Below, piece by piece: positions 35,363 through 48,100 of a DNA stretch of 64,000 nt. The translations under genes and the position numbers were made by a program. This DNA is from an uncultured Pelagibacteraceae bacterium (GTDB taxonomy: Bacteria > Pseudomonadota > Alphaproteobacteria > Pelagibacterales > Pelagibacteraceae), in assembly GCA_902622245.1 (NCBI GenBank), contig CACNPC010000001.1:186001-250000 (forward strand). The letters run 5' to 3'. How positions within the stretch are numbered: the first letter of the stretch is position 1; each line of letters begins with the position of its first letter. A model generated the notes under the pieces. That model was not told the DNA's origin, did not search any database, and saw only the letters and a list, made by a program, of their open reading frames with translations.

Positions 35363-36652
35363 ATGATCTTTTTTAAGTCAAAAAAACCTATCGAGCCAGA
35401 AAAAGAAGTTTCACAAGTTAATGTGGATCTAGAACTGGTCACAAAAATGAATCAGGATTTCGCTTTATCTCTAGATTTGAATGATACCCTAATGAATGCA
35501 CTTAGAGTTATTATTGCAAGACTAAATGCACAAGCTGCGAATATATTTTTAATTAATGAAGACAAGAAAAAATTTGAATGTATCGCATCATTACATCAAG
35601 ATTATTTAGATGAGTATGAGCTAAATTTAAAAGATGGAGTTATGGGTAAAGCTGTCGAACAAAGGAAGTGTATCCGTGTTGGTAACGTTAGAAAAGATGT
35701 ACGAGAAATAGCAGAATTTTATTTTGACCTCGATAATAAAACAAATTTTACAACCTACTCAGTTTTATGTTCTCCTTTAATTGCTGCAAATGAATGTATT
35801 GGAGTCATTCATTGTCTAAATAAGAAAACTCAAGACAAATTATTTATAGAAGATGACAGAAAACTTTTAGAAACACTTTCAGCGCCAGCTGCTTTAGCAA
35901 TTAGAAATGCAAAGATGGCAAAAGAAATGGTCGAAAAAAATAAAATTCAAAAAGAAGTAGAAATTGTTGGAGAAATTCAAAGATCCTTATTATCTAAAAA
36001 TAAAGAGAAAGACTTTCCTATATCTGGAATAAATATCCCTGCCAAAGTTGTTTCAGGTGACTTTTATAATTTTTCTGATTTAGGAGATGGTAAATATGGA
36101 TTTGGTGTTGCTGATGTATCTGGAAAAGGTATTAAATCTTCACTACTAATGTCGAAAGCATCTAGTCTTTATAGATGTTTAAGTAAAACTAATTTTTCTG
36201 CATCTGATTTACTATTTCAATTAAATAATGAGATATGTGAAACTATTTCAAGAGGGATGTTTGTTACTATGTTAATTGGAATATACGATTCAAATAAAAA
36301 AGAGCTATTGTTATCTAGTGCAGGTCATGAGCCACCTTTGATTTTGTCTGCTGATGGAACTTTTAGTAATTTCTCAGAAGCTGGCCCTCCACTAGGCATT
36401 ATGCCTAAAACAAAATATCCTGAGCACACTATACCTTTCGAAAATAGCTCGATGTACATTTTTACAGATGGGATTACAGAGATAAAAAATCCAAATGGGG
36501 AAATGTTAGGATCAGAAGGTTTTGAAAATTATATCAAAAAATATCAATCAACTTCGATCAACGATAGACTTAAAACTATGATAGATGATATTTTAGGAGC
36601 AGGCCACATACAAAAAGATGATTTAACGATTGTTGCTATAGATGGAAAATAG
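35363..36652 (+). CDS. GAF domain - SpoIIE/PP2C serine phosphatase
   Basis: GAF region LNAQAANIFLINEDKKKFECIA...VLCSPLIAANECIGVIHCLNK; EIVGEIQRSLL linker; phosphatase VSGDFYNFS...FGVADVSGKGIKSSLLMSKA...SAGHEPPLI...FTDGITEIKN...KDDLTIVAI. Confidence 0.92.
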   Translation: MIFFKSKKPIEPEKEVSQVNVDLELVTKMNQDFALSLDLNDTLMNALRVIIARLNAQAANIFLINEDKKKFECIASLHQDYLDEYELNLKDGVMGKAVEQRKCIRVGNVRKDVREIAEFYFDLDNKTNFTTYSVLCSPLIAANECIGVIHCLNKKTQDKLFIEDDRKLLETLSAPAALAIRNAKMAKEMVEKNKIQKEVEIVGEIQRSLLSKNKEKDFPISGINIPAKVVSGDFYNFSDLGDGKYGFGVADVSGKGIKSSLLMSKASSLYRCLSKTNFSASDLLFQLNNEICETISRGMFVTMLIGIYDSNKKELLLSSAGHEPPLILSADGTFSNFSEAGPPLGIMPKTKYPEHTIPFENSSMYIFTDGITEIKNPNGEMLGSEGFENYIKKYQSTSINDRLKTMIDDILGAGHIQKDDLTIVAIDGK

Positions 36653-37783
36653 CTAGTATACTGATATTTGTTCCTGATTGTATATTTTACAACTCATAAC
36701 AATACTTAGGCCCAACATTATAGATAATAAAGATGATCCACCATAAGACATTATAGGTAATGGTGCACCGACAATTGGTAGCATTCCTAAAACCATTGCT
36801 ATGTTAACAAATACATATAAGAAAATTGCGGTAGCAAAACCAAAGCAATAAAGTTTTGCAAAGAAGCTTCTTGATACTAATCCAACATTAATTATTCTGT
36901 AAATTAACAATATATACAGAAGCAAAAGAATTATTGATCCTAGAAATCCAAATTCCTCAGAAAATAAAGTGAATATAAAATCTGTGTGTTTTTCAGGTAA
37001 AAATTCCAGATAACTTTGTGTCCCTTTTAAATATCCTTTTCCAAAAAAACCACCAGATCCAATAGCTATTTTCGATTGAATTATTTGATATCCAGCTCCG
37101 AGGGGATCTCTATCAGGATTAAAGAAGGTTAGAATTCTTGACTTTTGATAAGGTTTTAAAACGGAAATAACAAAAGGCAATGATACTAATAACAACAATC
37201 CAGAATAAACAAAATATTTAATATTAAGACCTGCTAACCAAATTATAGCGATACCACTACCTGCGATTAAAATAGAAGTTCCTAAATCAGGTTGTTGAAT
37301 AACAAGATAACATGGAATGATTAAGAGAATAATTGGTTGAATTAAAAATTTATAGCTTTGAATATCTGAACTTTGAATTCTATGATAATATCTTGCAAAA
37401 CATATTATTACTGCAATCTTCATTAATTCTGACGGTTGTAAATTTAGAAAGTATAAGTTTATCCATCTTGTTGCACCTGAGGCTGAAATTCCAAAAAATA
37501 AAACTGTTATTAATAAAACTAATCCAACAATATAAAATAAGTAAGCATTTTTATACCAGGTAGAAACTCTGACAAATGATAAGACTAAAAATAAACTAAA
37601 AAATACAGATAATCTTATTATGTGATTTTTAGTATAAAAAGAAAATTTTCCTCCCTCTGTTGAGTAAATTGCAAATACACTAATTGATCCAATAGCAATG
37701 ATTAATAATATCAATAAATAATCAATAGATCTTAATTTATCAATAAAACTGTAATTACTAGATTGTATTCTCTCTCTTAACAT
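36653..37783 (-). CDS. rodA: Rod shape-determining protein RodA (SEDS glycosyltransferase)
   Basis: LNLQPSELMKIAVIICFARYYH, QPDLGTSILI, KGTQSYLEFLPEKHTDFIFTLFSEEFGF, GAPLPIMSYGGSSLLSIMLGLSIVMS. Confidence 0.95.
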   Translation of the reverse strand: MLRERIQSSNYSFIDKLRSIDYLLILLIIAIGSISVFAIYSTEGGKFSFYTKNHIIRLSVFFSLFLVLSFVRVSTWYKNAYLFYIVGLVLLITVLFFGISASGATRWINLYFLNLQPSELMKIAVIICFARYYHRIQSSDIQSYKFLIQPIILLIIPCYLVIQQPDLGTSILIAGSGIAIIWLAGLNIKYFVYSGLLLLVSLPFVISVLKPYQKSRILTFFNPDRDPLGAGYQIIQSKIAIGSGGFFGKGYLKGTQSYLEFLPEKHTDFIFTLFSEEFGFLGSIILLLLYILLIYRIINVGLVSRSFFAKLYCFGFATAIFLYVFVNIAMVLGMLPIVGAPLPIMSYGGSSLLSIMLGLSIVMSCKIYNQEQISVY

Positions 37784-39732
37784 TATGCTAAACTTGTATT
37801 TCCGTTATTAAATTGTTCTCTTAATTTATGTCTGTCGATAATTCTTTTGATCAATTTGCTTGCAAGCGGAGCGGCTGCTTTACTTCCAGAGCCTCCATGT
37901 TCAATAATAACACTTATTGCATATCGTGGATCCTTATATGGCGCAAAAGCAACATACAATGCATGGTCTCTTTTTTTATACTCAATTTGATCAGTATCTA
38001 AGTCTAGTTCTCTATCAAGATCAGTTATTCTTCTAACTTGCGATGTTCCAGTTTTACCAGCAAATTGATATTTGGGATCATCATAACGAGATTTGTATGA
38101 TGTTCCATATTGCTCATTTGTAGAGCCAAACATTGCATCTAAAACAAAATTAATATTAGACTTTTTGTGATACATTCTTTGATAAAATTCAACTTTTATG
38201 TCATCTAAGTAATTTTTTTCATGCAATGGAAAATTAGATTGATCTAATTTTATTTTATTTATTACGTCCTTATAATTTATAGACTCGTCTTTTATGATGT
38301 GAGGTTTAATTTTATATCCTCCATTTGCAATTTGTGCAGTCATTAGACAAAGTTGTAGTGGTGTAGTTTGAATATAACCTTGTCCAATACCATTGATAAC
38401 AGTTTCTCCTAAATACCAACTTTGCTCCAATGCACGTCTCTTCCATTTAGTATCTGGAACCAATCCATTTTTTTCGTCGTTATAAAGATCTCCAAGTACA
38501 TTAGTCCCTAGCCCATATCTTTTTGCAATTATAGATAATTTATCAACACCTAGTAATCTTGCCATTTCATAAAAGTAAATATCGCAAGATTGTTTGATTG
38601 CATTTCTCAACTTCATATAACCATGACCTTCTTTTTTCCAACAATGATATTTAACTCCATATAGTTCATATGGATGCTTATGACCTTTGCATCTTATTGT
38701 TTTATTTGGATCTAATATTCCATATTCAAGAGCTGCTAAAGCAACTAATGGCTTAAAAGTTGAACCAGGAGAATAAAGCCCTGCAATAGACTTATTTATC
38801 AATGGTTTTAGAGGATTATTTTTAATTTCTTGCCAATCTTTTTGATTAATTCCGTGTGTAAATTTATTTGGATCATAGGTTGGTGATGATGCCATTGTAA
38901 CAACTTCTCCAGTATATATGTCCATTGCACATATTGAACCTGCTTTTCCTTTAAGCAGCTCTTGGGCATATTTTTGAATTTCTATATCTATAGTTAAGTT
39001 AACTTTATTACCTTGTCTTTCTTTAATATAATCTATTTGGCTTATTCTTTTTCCAGATGCATTAACTTCATATCTTTTAATACCGTAGTTACCTATTAAC
39101 ATTTTCTCTTGAGAATTTTCTATTCCATATTTCCCTACTTTTAGACCTGGAACAAAATTTTCTTTTATCTCTGGTTTTTCAAGATCTTTTGGACTAGCAT
39201 CACCAACATAACCAACTATATGTGCTAAGTCATTTGCATAAGGATAGAACCTGGATGTCGATAATACAGGTTTTGCACCTTCTAATTCATGTAAATATAA
39301 ATTAATTTTTGAGAATTGTTCCCAAGTTAAATTGTCCGAAACTACTAATGTATCCCAAGGTTTTAATCTTTCCTTCTTTTTATATAATTTTTTAATTTGA
39401 AACTGATCTAATCCGATTATATTTTTAATTTTAAATATTGTTACATCAAAATCATTAATTTCATCTAATATTAAGTGTAGCTGAAAAACTCTATCGTTGC
39501 TTGCTAGTACTTTATTAAAGTTATCAACAATTATTCCTCTCTGAGGAGGAGTTTTCCATTCACGTATTCTATTTTTATCAGATAAAATTTCATATTTTTC
39601 TCTATCAGAAATTTGTAAATTATATAATCTTGATGAAATACCTGCAAAAAGCAATATTTTTGCTGCAGCCAGTATAAACATCCTCCTTGTTATAACTCTG
39701 CCTTTCTCTATGTTTCTCCCTCTATTCAACAT
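37783..39732 (-). CDS. mrdA: Penicillin-binding protein 2
   Basis: PPQRGIIVDNFNKVLA, YSPGSTFKPLVALAALE (SxxK), YHKKSN region, FAGKTGTSQVRRI (KTG). Confidence 0.94.
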   Translation of the reverse strand: MLNRGRNIEKGRVITRRMFILAAAKILLFAGISSRLYNLQISDREKYEILSDKNRIREWKTPPQRGIIVDNFNKVLASNDRVFQLHLILDEINDFDVTIFKIKNIIGLDQFQIKKLYKKKERLKPWDTLVVSDNLTWEQFSKINLYLHELEGAKPVLSTSRFYPYANDLAHIVGYVGDASPKDLEKPEIKENFVPGLKVGKYGIENSQEKMLIGNYGIKRYEVNASGKRISQIDYIKERQGNKVNLTIDIEIQKYAQELLKGKAGSICAMDIYTGEVVTMASSPTYDPNKFTHGINQKDWQEIKNNPLKPLINKSIAGLYSPGSTFKPLVALAALEYGILDPNKTIRCKGHKHPYELYGVKYHCWKKEGHGYMKLRNAIKQSCDIYFYEMARLLGVDKLSIIAKRYGLGTNVLGDLYNDEKNGLVPDTKWKRRALEQSWYLGETVINGIGQGYIQTTPLQLCLMTAQIANGGYKIKPHIIKDESINYKDVINKIKLDQSNFPLHEKNYLDDIKVEFYQRMYHKKSNINFVLDAMFGSTNEQYGTSYKSRYDDPKYQFAGKTGTSQVRRITDLDRELDLDTDQIEYKKRDHALYVAFAPYKDPRYAISVIIEHGGSGSKAAAPLASKLIKRIIDRHKLREQFNNGNTSLA

Positions 39733-40243
39733 TTTCTTGCTTTAAACCTAATAAATAAATTTGATTGAATAATTTTGCCACTGCTGGATAAATTAAAAAT
39801 GAAAAAAAGGCCGTTGACATTAAAGCCCCGTAACTAATACTTCCATCAAAAAAAATTGCTAATACTGAGAAATGAATTGAGCTAATAATTAATATTGCGA
39901 TAAAGAATAGTATCCAATCATAAATTAGATTAGGAACTAAAGTTCTAGTCCTAAAAAAAGATGCAATGACACATAGTAAAAGATAATTTATTGATGAAAC
40001 TCCAATTGGTAGGTTTTGTACAACATCATTAATTACACCTGCAAAAAAAATAAGGCCATAACCAAGCATTTCAGGTTTCCTTAAAACCCAATAAAAAACA
40101 ATTAAGTGAATAAAATTAAAAGATATATTAATTTTGAAAATCTGGAATGAAAATGAATAACCTGTCAAAGCAAAGAAAAATAATAAAATAATTGGAAAAC
40201 CATTTAACAAAAATTGATAAAATTTTGTATCTCCTCTAGCCAT
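39722..40243 (-). CDS. mreD: Rod shape-determining protein MreD
   Basis: Small polytopic membrane protein between mreC and mrdA; position-based plus GLIFFAGVINDVVQNLPIG. Confidence 0.85.
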   Translation of the reverse strand: MARGDTKFYQFLLNGFPIILLFFFALTGYSFSFQIFKINISFNFIHLIVFYWVLRKPEMLGYGLIFFAGVINDVVQNLPIGVSSINYLLLCVIASFFRTRTLVPNLIYDWILFFIAILIISSIHFSVLAIFFDGSISYGALMSTAFFSFLIYPAVAKLFNQIYLLGLKQENVE

Positions 40244-40244
40244 T

Positions 40245-41081
40245 TTACTTATTTACCTGTACATAATTTAGTTGATTTAAGTTACTGTAAAACTTCACAT
40301 ACTTTTTATTATCTTTTATTATTATTTTTCCAACAGGAATTGATGCTGGAATTGTGCCATCTGAACCTGAAGTATACACAATTTCATTCTCTTTTATTTC
40401 ATTGTCTTTTGGTAAGTATTCTAGTTCTGCATACTCATCATTTCCATTTCCTGAAAGTATAGCATTAATTCCACTTGGCTCGATGATAATCGGGATTTTG
40501 CTATTTAGATCATTGGCCAATAGTACTCTTGAGCTCAAAAAGTTAACATTTACAACCTTTCCAATGTAATATAGCCGATCTTTAACAGCTGATCCTAACT
40601 TAACTCCATTTTTTTGACCTTTATTAATTATTAAAGACTTTAAATAAGGACTTTGTTTATCCAATAAAATTTTTGTTAGCATATATTCTTTAGAAAAAAG
40701 ATCTCTTTCATCTATTAATTTTTTTAATAAAGCATTTTCTGATTTATAAAAATCAACTTCTTTTCTAAGCGAGTCAAGATCAAGGTTCTTATCTCTCAAA
40801 ATTGAAAATTCTTCATACATGCTCATATGATCTTGGAAGAGGTAATATTTATCTTTTGCGTATTTAAATGGGCTTGATACAACGTATGAACCTCTAAAAA
40901 TAATATCTTTTGTTATAGATCTAAATTGATTAACCGGACCAGTTTTAAAATACTCTAATGATAAAACTAAAATAGATATTATTAATAAAGTAAATAAAGA
41001 AAACTTCTGTCTATTACCTTTTTTTAGAAATGCTGAACGAATAGCAATAATAAAATCATCTCTACTCGTTTCTGTTGACAT
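40245..41081 (-). CDS. mreC: Rod shape-determining protein MreC
   Basis: One TM, coiled coil, LLANDLNSKIPIIIEPSGINAILSGNGNDEYAELEYLPKDNEIKENEIVYTSGSDGTIPASIPVGKI. Confidence 0.93.
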   Translation of the reverse strand: MSTETSRDDFIIAIRSAFLKKGNRQKFSLFTLLIISILVLSLEYFKTGPVNQFRSITKDIIFRGSYVVSSPFKYAKDKYYLFQDHMSMYEEFSILRDKNLDLDSLRKEVDFYKSENALLKKLIDERDLFSKEYMLTKILLDKQSPYLKSLIINKGQKNGVKLGSAVKDRLYYIGKVVNVNFLSSRVLLANDLNSKIPIIIEPSGINAILSGNGNDEYAELEYLPKDNEIKENEIVYTSGSDGTIPASIPVGKIIIKDNKKYVKFYSNLNQLNYVQVNK

Positions 41082-41086
41082 AATAT

Positions 41087-42118
<1,032 letters not shown>

Positions 42119-42122
42119 TTAA

Positions 42123-43697
42123 TTATATTCCTTTCACTTTTTGGTGTTTAATATTTTGAGATGGTGCTTTTTTCTCACGTTTTATAAGCATTTTATTCAA
42201 TGCATTTAAATATGCATTTGCTGATGCAACTAAAGTATCTGTATCAGCTGATTGACCCACTGTAGTCCTGTCATTTTCCTCAATTTTTACACTAACAGTT
42301 GCTTGGGCATCCGTACCTTCTGTTACTGCGTGTACTTGATAAAGAGATAATTTTACATCGTGAGGAAATAATTTTTTTATACATTTAAATATTGCATCAA
42401 CTGGTCCATCACCTGTTTCTGTAGTATTTTTAATATCACCGTAAACATCTAATGTCATTTCAGCTTTTTGTGGTTCCCCTGTGCCAGCAAATACTTTTAA
42501 AGATTTCAAATTAATTGCATTAATTTTATTATCTACAATTAAACTATCATCAACTAACGCTACTATATCTTCATCATATATATGTTTCTTTTTATCAGCT
42601 AAAACTTTAAATTTTCCAAATGCAGCTTGGATAATATCGTCTGTAAGATCCGAATAACCTAAATCAGATAATTTATCTTTAAAAGCATGTCGTCCTGAAT
42701 GTTTACCCATAACAAGTGAGGTTTTCTTAACGCCTACACTTTCTGGAGTCATAATTTCGTAAGTTTCTCTATTCTTTAACATTCCATCTTGATGAATTCC
42801 TGACTCATGAGCAAAAGCGTTTTTTCCAACTATTGCTTTGTTAAATTGAACTGGAAAACCAGTTGCATTTGAAACTATTTTAGAGGCTTTACTTATTAAT
42901 TCTGTTTTAATGCCTGTATTATATGGCATTAAATCATTACGTGTTTTAATTGCCATTACTACTTCCTCTAATGCAGCATTTCCTGCTCTTTCACCTATTC
43001 CATTAATTGTACATTCTATTTGTCTTACACCTTCTGAGACTCCAGCTAATGCATTTGCTACTGCTAAGCCAAGATCATTGTGACAGTGTGCAGATAATAT
43101 TGCTTTATCTATATTTGGAACATTATTTTTTAAGTGTTTAATTGTTTTTGCAAATTCCTCAGGAATAGAATAGCCAACTGTATCTGGAATATTAATTGTT
43201 TTGGCCCCACATTTAATTGCAAGTTCAACAGTTTTACACATAAAATCCATATCTGTTCTAGTTCCATCCTCGCAGGACCATTCAACATCATCAGTAAAGT
43301 TTCTTGCATATGTAACACTTTCTTTTATTGCATCTAGAACCTGATCATTTGTCATTTCAAGTTTGTGTTTCATATGTAAAGGACTAGTAGAAATAAAAGT
43401 ATGAATTCTAAATCTTGGAGCATGTTTCAACGACTCATGGCATGCATCAATATCTTTCTTTAGTGCTCTTGAAAGACCACATGGAATTGAGTTTTTCATT
43501 ATTTTACTTATTTCAGAAACTGCCTCAAAATCTCCTGGTGATGCTATTGGAAAACCCGCTTCAACAATATCTATTCCCATTTCATCAAAAACTCTAGATA
43601 TCTGGATTTTCTCTTCGACACTCATAGATGCGCCTGGCGACTGCTCACCATCTCGCATGGTCGTATCAAATATGTATAATTTTTCTTTATCTGACAT
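42123..43697 (-). CDS. leuA: 2-isopropylmalate synthase
   Basis: [65 protein letters not shown]. Start trimmed to [13 protein letters not shown]. Confidence 0.96.
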   Translation of the reverse strand: MSDKEKLYIFDTTMRDGEQSPGASMSVEEKIQISRVFDEMGIDIVEAGFPIASPGDFEAVSEISKIMKNSIPCGLSRALKKDIDACHESLKHAPRFRIHTFISTSPLHMKHKLEMTNDQVLDAIKESVTYARNFTDDVEWSCEDGTRTDMDFMCKTVELAIKCGAKTINIPDTVGYSIPEEFAKTIKHLKNNVPNIDKAILSAHCHNDLGLAVANALAGVSEGVRQIECTINGIGERAGNAALEEVVMAIKTRNDLMPYNTGIKTELISKASKIVSNATGFPVQFNKAIVGKNAFAHESGIHQDGMLKNRETYEIMTPESVGVKKTSLVMGKHSGRHAFKDKLSDLGYSDLTDDIIQAAFGKFKVLADKKKHIYDEDIVALVDDSLIVDNKINAINLKSLKVFAGTGEPQKAEMTLDVYGDIKNTTETGDGPVDAIFKCIKKLFPHDVKLSLYQVHAVTEGTDAQATVSVKIEENDRTTVGQSADTDTLVASANAYLNALNKMLIKREKKAPSQNIKHQKVKGI

Positions 43698-43782
43698 TGT
43701 ATTTTTTAGCTCGAGCATAATACATGCTCTCGTTCAGATTGCAAAATAATTTGAGAGAATTTACCCCAATTTTAACATTAAG

Positions 43783-44823
<1,041 letters not shown>

Positions 44824-45372
44824 TTATTTAAATATATCTGCACCTCTTGTCATAGCTACGGCTCCTGTTCTTGAAACACTCACCAATCCAAATTTTTTTA
44901 AATCCTTTGACATTTTGTCTATTTCTCGTCTTAAGGCTGTTATTTGAATAACATTCGATTTTTTTGTTTTGTCTAGTAATACAGGATTATATTTTTTACA
45001 GGCTTTTAATGCACCTTCTAATTTAATATTTGGACCAACAATTTTAAATAACGCCATCTCCTTAAAGATGACTGCTTTATCTTCTCTTTTAAAATCTGCA
45101 ACTTTATGAACGGGCACAAGTTTTCTTAATTGAAGCTTAATTTGATTAACAACTTGTGGTGTTCCAGTAGTAACAATTGTTATCCTTGATATCTTTAACT
45201 TTTCATCAACTTGGGCAACTGCTAAACTTTCGATATTATAACCTCTACCAGAAAATAGACCAACTACTCTAGCCAATACACCAGCTTCATTGTCGACCCA
45301 AACGACTATAATATGTGTATCAAATTTTTCTTTTTTATTGGAAAAACTATACGCTGATTTTGAATTAGGCAT
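44824..45372 (-). CDS. ilvH: Acetolactate synthase small subunit
   Basis: VDNEAGVLARVVGLFSGRGYNIESLAVAQVDEKLKISRITIVTTG. Confidence 0.95.
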   Translation of the reverse strand: MPNSKSAYSFSNKKEKFDTHIIVVWVDNEAGVLARVVGLFSGRGYNIESLAVAQVDEKLKISRITIVTTGTPQVVNQIKLQLRKLVPVHKVADFKREDKAVIFKEMALFKIVGPNIKLEGALKACKKYNPVLLDKTKKSNVIQITALRREIDKMSKDLKKFGLVSVSRTGAVAMTRGADIFK

Positions 45373-47138
45373 TAAACTAAGGACTTACCTTTACCAGTAA
45401 TCTTCTGATTTTCTTGATCTTTGGGTCCTAAAATCATCTGATTATGAGGCTTTCCTGATGGTATCATTGGAAAACAATTTTCTACTTTATCAACCATACA
45501 ATCAAATATTACAGGTCTATCTGTATTCAACATTTCAATAATCTTATCATCTAACTCTTCTGGTGTTTTTGCTCTTATACCAACACAGTTATATGCTTCT
45601 GCTAATTTAACAAAATCTGGTAGAGCAGCAGTATAACTTTCAGAATAGTTTTTATCATGTAAAAGTTCTTGCCATTGTCTAACCATGCCCATGTATTGAT
45701 TATTCAATATAAATATTTTAATTGGAAGGTTGTATTGTACAGCTGTAGACATTTCCTGTATTGTCATTAATACTGACGCCTCTCCCGCAATATCAATAAC
45801 TAATTTTTTTGGATGAGCAACTTGTACACCCACTGCTGCTGGTAAACCATATCCCATTGTACCTAAACCACCAGATGTCATCCAACGATTTGGTTTGTTA
45901 AATTTATAATGTTGTGCAGCCCACATCTGATGCTGTCCTACTTCAGTTGTAATATAGGAATCTTTATCTTTAGTTAATTCATATAATCTTTCAATCGCAT
46001 ACTGAGGTTTTATAGTCTCTTCACTTCCAATATAATCTAAAGATCTAACCGACCTCCATTTTTGAATTTTTTCCCACCACTTAGAAGTCTTTTGTTTATT
46101 TGATTTTAAAAATTTTGATTTTTTTTGTTTTAAACTTTTTAAAGTAGATGAAAGAACGGTTTTTACATCTCCCACAATGGCTAAATCAACTTTAACATTT
46201 TTATTAATAGATGATGGATCTATATCAATGTGAACTTTTTTTGAATTTGGTGAAAATTCATCTATTTTTCCTGTTATTCTATCATCAAATCGTGCCCCAA
46301 TATTAATCATTAAATCACAATCGTGCATTGCATTGTTTGCTTCATAAGTTCCATGCATACCCAACATTCCCAAAAATTGATTATCATCACCTGGGAAAGA
46401 TCCTAATCCCTGTAATGTTGATGTGATAGGAAAGCCTGTTGCATAAACAAGTTCTCTTAAAAGTTCGCTAGCCTTAGGTCCAGAATTAATCACTCCACCA
46501 CCGGTATAAAAAATAGGTTTTGAAGATTTGCTCATTAAATCAATTAACTGATCAATAGTATTTTGATTAAAATGATTGTGAGATTTACCGTTTAATTTAT
46601 TTTCTTTTTTGGGTTTCTTATATTTTGTTTTTTGAAATTGAATATCTTTTGGTATATCGACTAAAACTGGCCCTGGTCTACCTGTAGTTGCTACTTCAAA
46701 TGCTTTATGTATTGTTTCAGCTAAATCATTTATATCTTTGACTAACCAATTATGTTTAGTGCAAGGTCTGGTTATTCCAGTTGTATCACATTCTTGAAAT
46801 GCATCTGTACCAATTAAATGAGTTGGAACTTGTCCAGAAATACAAACTAATGGAATCGAATCCATATATGCATCTGTCAAAGCTGTAACTACATTTGTTG
46901 CACCTGGACCTGAAGTTACTAAAATAACACCAGGTTTGCCTGATGATCTTGCATATCCTTCTGCTGCATGACCAGCGCCTTGTTCATGTCTAACTAAAAC
47001 ATGTTTGATTGATTTAAAATTCTGTAATTCGTCATAAATTGGAAGAACTGCACCACCTGGATAACCAAAAATATGATCAACATTTTGATCCTCCATACAC
47101 TTAAATACAATTTCAGCACCTGAGTATAATTTTGACAT
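45372..47138 (-). CDS. ilvB: Acetolactate synthase large subunit
   Basis: IFGYPGGAVLPIYDEL, RHEQGAGHAAEGYARSSGKPGV, ThDP motif DIAGEASVLMTIQEMSTAVQYNLPIKIFILNNQYMGMVRQWQ. Confidence 0.96.
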   Translation of the reverse strand: MSKLYSGAEIVFKCMEDQNVDHIFGYPGGAVLPIYDELQNFKSIKHVLVRHEQGAGHAAEGYARSSGKPGVILVTSGPGATNVVTALTDAYMDSIPLVCISGQVPTHLIGTDAFQECDTTGITRPCTKHNWLVKDINDLAETIHKAFEVATTGRPGPVLVDIPKDIQFQKTKYKKPKKENKLNGKSHNHFNQNTIDQLIDLMSKSSKPIFYTGGGVINSGPKASELLRELVYATGFPITSTLQGLGSFPGDDNQFLGMLGMHGTYEANNAMHDCDLMINIGARFDDRITGKIDEFSPNSKKVHIDIDPSSINKNVKVDLAIVGDVKTVLSSTLKSLKQKKSKFLKSNKQKTSKWWEKIQKWRSVRSLDYIGSEETIKPQYAIERLYELTKDKDSYITTEVGQHQMWAAQHYKFNKPNRWMTSGGLGTMGYGLPAAVGVQVAHPKKLVIDIAGEASVLMTIQEMSTAVQYNLPIKIFILNNQYMGMVRQWQELLHDKNYSESYTAALPDFVKLAEAYNCVGIRAKTPEELDDKIIEMLNTDRPVIFDCMVDKVENCFPMIPSGKPHNQMILGPKDQENQKITGKGKSLV

Positions 47139-47179
47139 TCAGACAATCTAGCTGAAGTTGTGCTTATAGGTCAAGCAAT

Positions 47180-48100
47180 CTATGCTGATTTAGGAAATTT
47201 TTTTAAAAATGATTTAAGAGTATTAAATTTTATTTTTTGCCAATCAGACATTTGTCCTCTTGCCCAAGTGGACTGTCTCTTGGCATATTGCCTTGTTTTT
47301 ATTGATATTTTTTCTTTCAATTTAGTAAGATCTATTCTTTTGTCTACATATTCTTTAATCTCACTTAGACCAATAACTTTATTAGATGATAAATCTTTCT
47401 TTACTCTTAATTTATAAAACCTCTTAGCCTCTTTTATTGCTCCATCTCTTAACATTTCATTTGTTCTGAAGTAGATTCTCTCTATTAACTTATCTCTAGG
47501 ATAATCAATATGCAGCTTTATAAAGCTGTCCTGATTAAAATCAGAGTATGTTTCACTATACCAATCAAACAAAGATTTATTTGTAAACTTTTTTACTTCA
47601 TAGGCTCTTATTGATCTTTGAGAATCATTTTTGTTAATTTTTTTTTTGCAAAGTGGGTCTAGCTTAATAAGTTCAGAATAAAATTTAATTTGTCCTATTT
47701 TTGATTGTTTTTTTCTTATTTTATTTCGAAAGGTAGGTGGAATATCAGGGATTTTAACTATACCATCGATAAGTGCTTTAAAATACAAGCCAGTACCACC
47801 AACAAGAATTGGAATTTTATTGTTTTTCTTAATATTATTAATTTTTTTCTTGGCATCCTTAAGCCAATTTCCTGTAGAATAATTATCCTTTACACTTTTA
47901 AATCCATATAAGTGATGTTTTATATTCTTTAAATCTTTTCGCTTAGGTCTTGCAGTAAGAATTTTTAATTCTTTAAAGATTTGCATACTATCTGCATTTA
48001 TAACTTCACCATTTATTTTTTTTGCAAGCTGTGTAGCAAATTTTGATTTTCCAGATGCTGTTGGTCCTGAAATAAGAATTATTTTGGACTTTAGGTCCAT
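47180..48100 (-). CDS. miaA: tRNA dimethylallyltransferase
   Basis: ISGPTASGKSKFATQLAKKINGEVINADSMQIFKEL, PILVGGTGLYFKALIDGI, TRQYAKRQSTWARGQ. Confidence 0.95.
   Translation of the reverse strand: MDLKSKIILISGPTASGKSKFATQLAKKINGEVINADSMQIFKELKILTARPKRKDLKNIKHHLYGFKSVKDNYSTGNWLKDAKKKINNIKKNNKIPILVGGTGLYFKALIDGIVKIPDIPPTFRNKIRKKQSKIGQIKFYSELIKLDPLCKKKINKNDSQRSIRAYEVKKFTNKSLFDWYSETYSDFNQDSFIKLHIDYPRDKLIERIYFRTNEMLRDGAIKEAKRFYKLRVKKDLSSNKVIGLSEIKEYVDKRIDLTKLKEKISIKTRQYAKRQSTWARGQMSDWQKIKFNTLKSFLKKFPKSA

Noticed and set aside
43719-43782. Possible branched-chain amino-acid riboswitch or attenuator between leuA and ilvC
   Set aside because: Gap is only 64 bp and I could not see a leader peptide rich in Leu/Val/Ile codons or a terminator-type hairpin.
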